From positions 1 to 64,000 of the forward strand of contig CATPBJ010000184.1 of assembly GCA_955652395.1 (NCBI GenBank): a DNA stretch of 64,000 nt, given 5' to 3'. The first letter of the stretch is position 1. Each line of letters starts with the position of its first letter. The notes under the pieces are model-generated. The model had not been told where the DNA came from, made no database searches, and worked only from the letters and a program-made list of their open reading frames with translations. Source of the DNA: an uncultured Terriglobales bacterium (GTDB taxonomy: Bacteria; Acidobacteriota; Terriglobia; Terriglobales; Acidobacteriaceae). Below are positions 61,055 through 64,000 of the stretch, one piece after another. Position numbers and translations under genes: made by a program.

Positions 61055-61627
61055 ATGGCTGATGCCGGTCCGCTTAGAGATATCCGCAGTCAACTCAAAA
61101 CCCGCATGGACAAAGCAGTGGAAGATTTTCGCAAGGCGATGGCTGCAACCCGCACCGGGCGGGCCTCGGTGCACATGCTGGATGCGGTCAGCGTGGACTA
61201 CTACGGTTCGCAGATGCCGCTGAACCAGATTGCCCAGGTGCACGCGCCGGAGCCGCAGCTCATTACGGTGCAGCCGTTTGATCCGTCGTCGTTGGCGGCG
61301 ATTGAGAAGGCGATTCGCGGCGCCGACCTCGGGCTCAACCCGATGAACGACGGCAAGATTATCCGCGTGCCGGTGCCGCCGCTGACGGAAGAACGCCGCA
61401 AAGACATGGTCAAACACCTGCACAAGATGTTGGAGGAACACCGGACTGCGGTGCGCAATATCCGCCGCGATGGGAACGACGCCATTAAGAAGGCCAGCAA
61501 GGACAAGAAAATCGCTGAAGACGACGAAAAACGGGCCATGGACGAAATCCAGAAACTGACGGATGACGAAATTAAGAAGATGGAAGACATGAGCAAAGGG
61601 AAGGAGAAGGAAGTGATGGAGATCTAG
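61055..61627 (+). CDS. frr: Ribosome recycling factor
   Basis: The 190-aa protein splits post-termination ribosomes together with EF-G. It shows DKAVEDFRKAMAATRTGRAS, VDYYGSQMPLNQIAQVHAPE, the signature VPVPPLTEERRKDMVKHLHK and the C-terminal helix DEIKKMEDMSKGKEKEVMEI. The ATG at 61055 has GGAG nearby; the track's start is a TTG six bases earlier. Confidence 0.97.
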   Translation: MADAGPLRDIRSQLKTRMDKAVEDFRKAMAATRTGRASVHMLDAVSVDYYGSQMPLNQIAQVHAPEPQLITVQPFDPSSLAAIEKAIRGADLGLNPMNDGKIIRVPVPPLTEERRKDMVKHLHKMLEEHRTAVRNIRRDGNDAIKKASKDKKIAEDDEKRAMDEIQKLTDDEIKKMEDMSKGKEKEVMEI

Positions 61628-61631
61628 GGGG

Positions 61632-61680
61632 CCTCGGACCTCGGACTTCAGACCTCCAAAATTCGGACCTTCGCTCGCAA
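61632..61680. repeat. Heptad array after frr
   Basis: CCTCGGA, CCTCGGA, CTTCAGA and CCTCCAA run in phase from 61632, four bases after the stop codon; ATTCGGACCTT follows. Confidence 0.7.
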
Positions 61681-61841
61681 TTATCAAAAGCCAGGACGAG
61701 GAATTTCCAACCTCACTTCCATAGCCTCAAACGCTCATTTCTTCATCAGTAACCCGCTTTTATAACCTCCAGAACCAGCGTCCAGAGCGGGAATTACTTA
61801 AATACTCTGTCCGAGAGTAACGCAACTTCTCTAAGCTGAGA

Positions 61842-62364
61842 GTGTTTTCATCCCAGTACCACGAATACCCAACTTCTAGCCTGGTTGACACAGTACAGAC
61901 CGTGGATGTCAGCAGCGTATCGAACTATGCCATCTGCTTCTTCAACAACAGCTGGTTCAGTCCGAACAGCCTGTTGGGCAATTCCTCGATGGAGGTGGGA
62001 CAGCGAATCTTCGGGGGCACGGTCAGCGGCAGCACCTTTACTCCGGATTTCATCTCGTTGCGACGGCAGGGCGTGTACGGGCTTGTCGTCCCCGGCAGCG
62101 TGACGGTCACCAACGGTAACGCGGGCAACTTCCAGTTGCCTGAACACCGGGCTTCTGGGGCTGTCGCTCGGCGGACCCCTAACCGTGAATACGGGTGCGG
62201 GAACTCTGTTCTTCCCGGGCAACAGCAACACCCTGACTCTCACGGATCTGCAGCCCGCAAGCGCTACGGCCTCGGTTGGGGTGGTGGCACGCGGGCTTGT
62301 TCTGAAAGACACGACCAGCGGCGATGCTGTGCTGTGGGCGCATCGCGTTCGGAAAGTGCAGTAG
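61842..62364 (+). pseudogene. Frameshifted C-terminal remnant of a beta-rich secreted protein
   Basis: One frame reads VDTVQTVDVSSVSNYAICFF, SMEVGQRIFGGTVSGSTFTP and VVPGSVTVTNGNAGNFQLP. The sequence then continues only in another frame with NTGLLGLSLGGPLTVNTGAG, LTLTDLQPASATASVGVVAR and AVLWAHRVRKVQ before a TAG. The N-terminus and signal peptide are missing. It resembles acidobacterial DUF4382/DUF5666-type proteins, but the family is tentative. Confidence 0.6.
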
Positions 62365-62427
62365 CAGAGGGTCGCAGATGTTGCAGCGGGCGGCCACAGG
62401 CCGTCCGCTTTTTTCTGTTCGAAGCCT

Positions 62428-62433
62428 TATAAT
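62428..62433 (+). promoter_or_regulatory. -10 box (TATAAT) of the molybdopterin oxidoreductase gene
   Basis: A perfect TATAAT ends nine bases before the ATG at 62443. There is no Shine-Dalgarno, so a leaderless mRNA is likely. Confidence 0.6.
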
Positions 62434-62442
62434 CGTTCGACC

Positions 62443-64000
62443 ATGATGAAGGTTGTGCATGCGGCCTGTCCGCACGATTGCCCTGATGCTTGCGGCGTTC
62501 TGATCACGGTTGAAAATGACCGCGCTACCAGGATCCAGGGCGACCCCGCGCATCCGGTGACTCGCGGTTTCCTGTGCGCCAAGGTGGCCAAGTATCTGGA
62601 TCGCGTGTATTCGCCGGATCGGGTGCTCTATCCCATGCGGCGGGTGCGGCCGAAGGGTTCATTGGCGAACGGCAAGACGGATCTTCGATCCATCCGGACG
62701 GGGTTGAGCCCCGTCCCGACACCGTCGGTGCCGATGCATGGGGCCGGGGATTTTGTGCGCATTTCCTGGGATGAAGCGCTCGACGAAATTGGCTCGCGAT
62801 TCCGAAAGATCGCTTCAGATTTTGGCAGCGAGGCTATTCTGCCTTACTCCTACGGGGGCACGCTGGGCGCCCTCAATGGCGCGTCTATGGACAGGCGTTT
62901 CTTCCATCGGCTGGGCGCGTCGCAACTGGCCCGTAACATTTGCTCCGCGGCGGGCGAGGCGGGGCTGAAGTCTGTGATCGGCATCAAGCTGGGCACTGAC
63001 CCGGAGCAGTTCACGCACTCGCGCTATATCATTGCGTGGGCCGCGAATATTCACGGCAACAACGTCCATCTGTGGCCTTTCATCGCGGAAGCGCGTCGCA
63101 AAGGCGCCAAGCTGGTCGTGATTGATCCGTATCGCACGCGCACTGCGGCCTGTGCGGACTGGTATCTTCCCATCAATCCCGGAACCGACGCGGCGCTGGC
63201 GCTGGGCATGATGCATGTCATCTTCAACGATGGACTGCACGACGCCGACTATCTTGCCCGCTACACTTTGGGCTCCGACCAGCTGCGCGAAAAGGTGCAG
63301 GAATACTCGCCGGAGCGGGTGGAGAAGTGGACGGGCATTGCGGCGTCTGACATCGTCAAGCTGGCCCGCGAGTACGCGACCACGCACCCGGCGGTGATCC
63401 GGTTGAACTATGGCGTGCAGCGCTCCGAGGGTGGTGGCATGGCTACGCGCGCCATTACCATGCTGCCTTGCGTCATCGGCTCCTGGAAGGAAGTTGGCGG
63501 CGGGCTTCAGCTTTCCACCAGCGGCGCTTTTGGGCTGAATAAGGACGCCCTGGAGCGGACCGACCTCATTGAAAAGGCGCTGGGCCGGCCCGCGCGCACG
63601 GTCAACATGGTAGAACTGGGCACGGCGCTCAACACGCTGGGAGATCCGCCAGTCAAAGCGCTCTTCGTCTACAACTCGAATCCCGCTGCGGTTTGTCCGA
63701 ATCACAACCTGGTGATTCAAGGCCTGCGTCGTCCGGACTTGTTCACCGTGGTGCATGAGCAGTTCTTTACCGATACCGTCGACTATGCTGACATCGTGCT
63801 TCCGGCGACCACGTACTTTGAGCACAAGGACCTGCAGGGTGCGTATGGGCACTACTATCTGCAAATGTCGGATGCGGCCATCGAACCGCTGGGCGAATGC
63901 CGTTCCAACGTCGAAGTGTTTCGCGCCCTGGCCGGACGCATGGGATTTGAGGAGGACTGTTTCCATGAATCCGTCGACCAGATGATCGATGCGGCGCTGC
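62443..64000 (+). CDS. Molybdopterin oxidoreductase, 3' end outside the window
   Basis: The ORF stays open to the window edge and is missing from the ORF track. It starts MMKVVHAACPHDCPDACGVL with a CxxC-x3-C iron-sulfur ligand set and a further Cys in GFLCAKVAKY. RISWDEALDEIGSRF, IAWAANIHGNN, KLVVIDPYRTRTA and HEQFFTDTVDYADIVLPATT are DMSO-reductase-family molybdopterin marks. About 30 residues (SLANGKTDLRSIRTGLSPVP) between VRPKG and FVRISWDEA come from a hairpin element. The substrate is unknown. Confidence 0.93.
   Translation, partial: MMKVVHAACPHDCPDACGVLITVENDRATRIQGDPAHPVTRGFLCAKVAKYLDRVYSPDRVLYPMRRVRPKGSLANGKTDLRSIRTGLSPVPTPSVPMHGAGDFVRISWDEALDEIGSRFRKIASDFGSEAILPYSYGGTLGALNGASMDRRFFHRLGASQLARNICSAAGEAGLKSVIGIKLGTDPEQFTHSRYIIAWAANIHGNNVHLWPFIAEARRKGAKLVVIDPYRTRTAACADWYLPINPGTDAALALGMMHVIFNDGLHDADYLARYTLGSDQLREKVQEYSPERVEKWTGIAASDIVKLAREYATTHPAVIRLNYGVQRSEGGGMATRAITMLPCVIGSWKEVGGGLQLSTSGAFGLNKDALERTDLIEKALGRPARTVNMVELGTALNTLGDPPVKALFVYNSNPAAVCPNHNLVIQGLRRPDLFTVVHEQFFTDTVDYADIVLPATTYFEHKDLQGAYGHYYLQMSDAAIEPLGECRSNVEVFRALAGRMGFEEDCFHESVDQMIDAAL
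62679..62716. repeat. Double-hairpin element inside the oxidoreductase gene
   Basis: GGATC-TTC-GATCC (62679-62691) is followed by GGACGGGG-TTGAG-CCCCGTCC (62696-62716) and then CGACACC. The order GGATCTTC, CGGGG-TGAG-CCCCG, CACC matches the minus strand of the lipB element and the hairpin at 25843. Confidence 0.75.

Noticed and set aside
62815-63966. 383-aa ORF on the minus strand
   Set aside because: Antisense of the molybdopterin oxidoreductase, which carries clear family motifs on the plus strand.

Overview
The window reads as a chromosomal segment of a G+C-rich Gram-negative bacterium, most likely an acidobacterium of the Terriglobia (Koribacter-like) group. This is inferred from a large Oar-type TonB receptor with an N-terminal carboxypeptidase-regulatory domain, lineage-typical small hypothetical genes, CarD and HdeD proteins, and intergenic spacers crowded with hairpins and short repeats. 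There is one tRNA gene and no rRNA, phage, insertion sequence or CRISPR array.

Layout. 0.1-0.7 kb: tRNA-Pro(UGG) and two small membrane proteins. 0.7-9.4 kb: a potassium-uptake locus on the minus strand (kdpD sensory half, kdpE, leader ORFs, kdpF, A, B, C). The kinase half of KdpD is a separate, divergent gene. 9.4-10.2 kb: a decayed SpoIIE phosphatase. 11-17 kb: dnaB, rpoD and dnaG. 17-22 kb: a minus-strand series of ruvX, mltG, a lipoprotein, an FtsX-type permease and a frameshifted phosphoesterase. 22-27 kb: AI-2E-type permease, truncated S23-like protein, carD, greA, a CDP-alcohol phosphotransferase and an asparaginase-family hydrolase. 27-31 kb: the TonB receptor. 31-40 kb: flavin-binding protein, LysM lytic transglycosylase, histone-like acidic/basic protein, HdeD, DUF4397 lipoprotein, Spy/CpxP-like protein, TPR protein, and a VOC/MarR divergent pair. 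40-42 kb: decayed regulators and small genes. 43-50 kb: a 2-oxoacid dehydrogenase operon (lpdA, lipB, E1 alpha, E1 beta, DUF2007, cytochrome c, E2). 50-56 kb: superinfection-immunity-like protein, hemB, a sensor kinase and mutS2. 57-61.6 kb: rplM, rpsI, rpsB, tsf, pyrH and frr. 61.8-64 kb: a gene remnant and a molybdopterin oxidoreductase that runs off the end.

The most unusual content lies between and inside genes. At least sixteen spacers carry degenerate tandem repeats with a strict 7-bp period, up to eleven heptads in unbroken phase, often as opposed arms that can fold together. One such block lies inside dnaG. Related hairpin elements sit in frame inside lipB, mutS2 and the molybdopterin oxidoreductase, each at a point where I expect the family to have a short loop. 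This resembles cyanobacterial STRR heptamers and Rickettsia palindromic elements, and I know of no named acidobacterial family matching it.

Regulatory signals of note are a phased TTTAC (= GTAAA) array matching the CpxR-box pattern in front of the Spy/CpxP-like gene, a KdpE-like operator before the kdp transport genes, a MarR-type palindrome between the VOC and MarR genes, and several -10 boxes so close to start codons that leaderless mRNAs are likely. All family assignments were made by eye from motifs; no database search was run.
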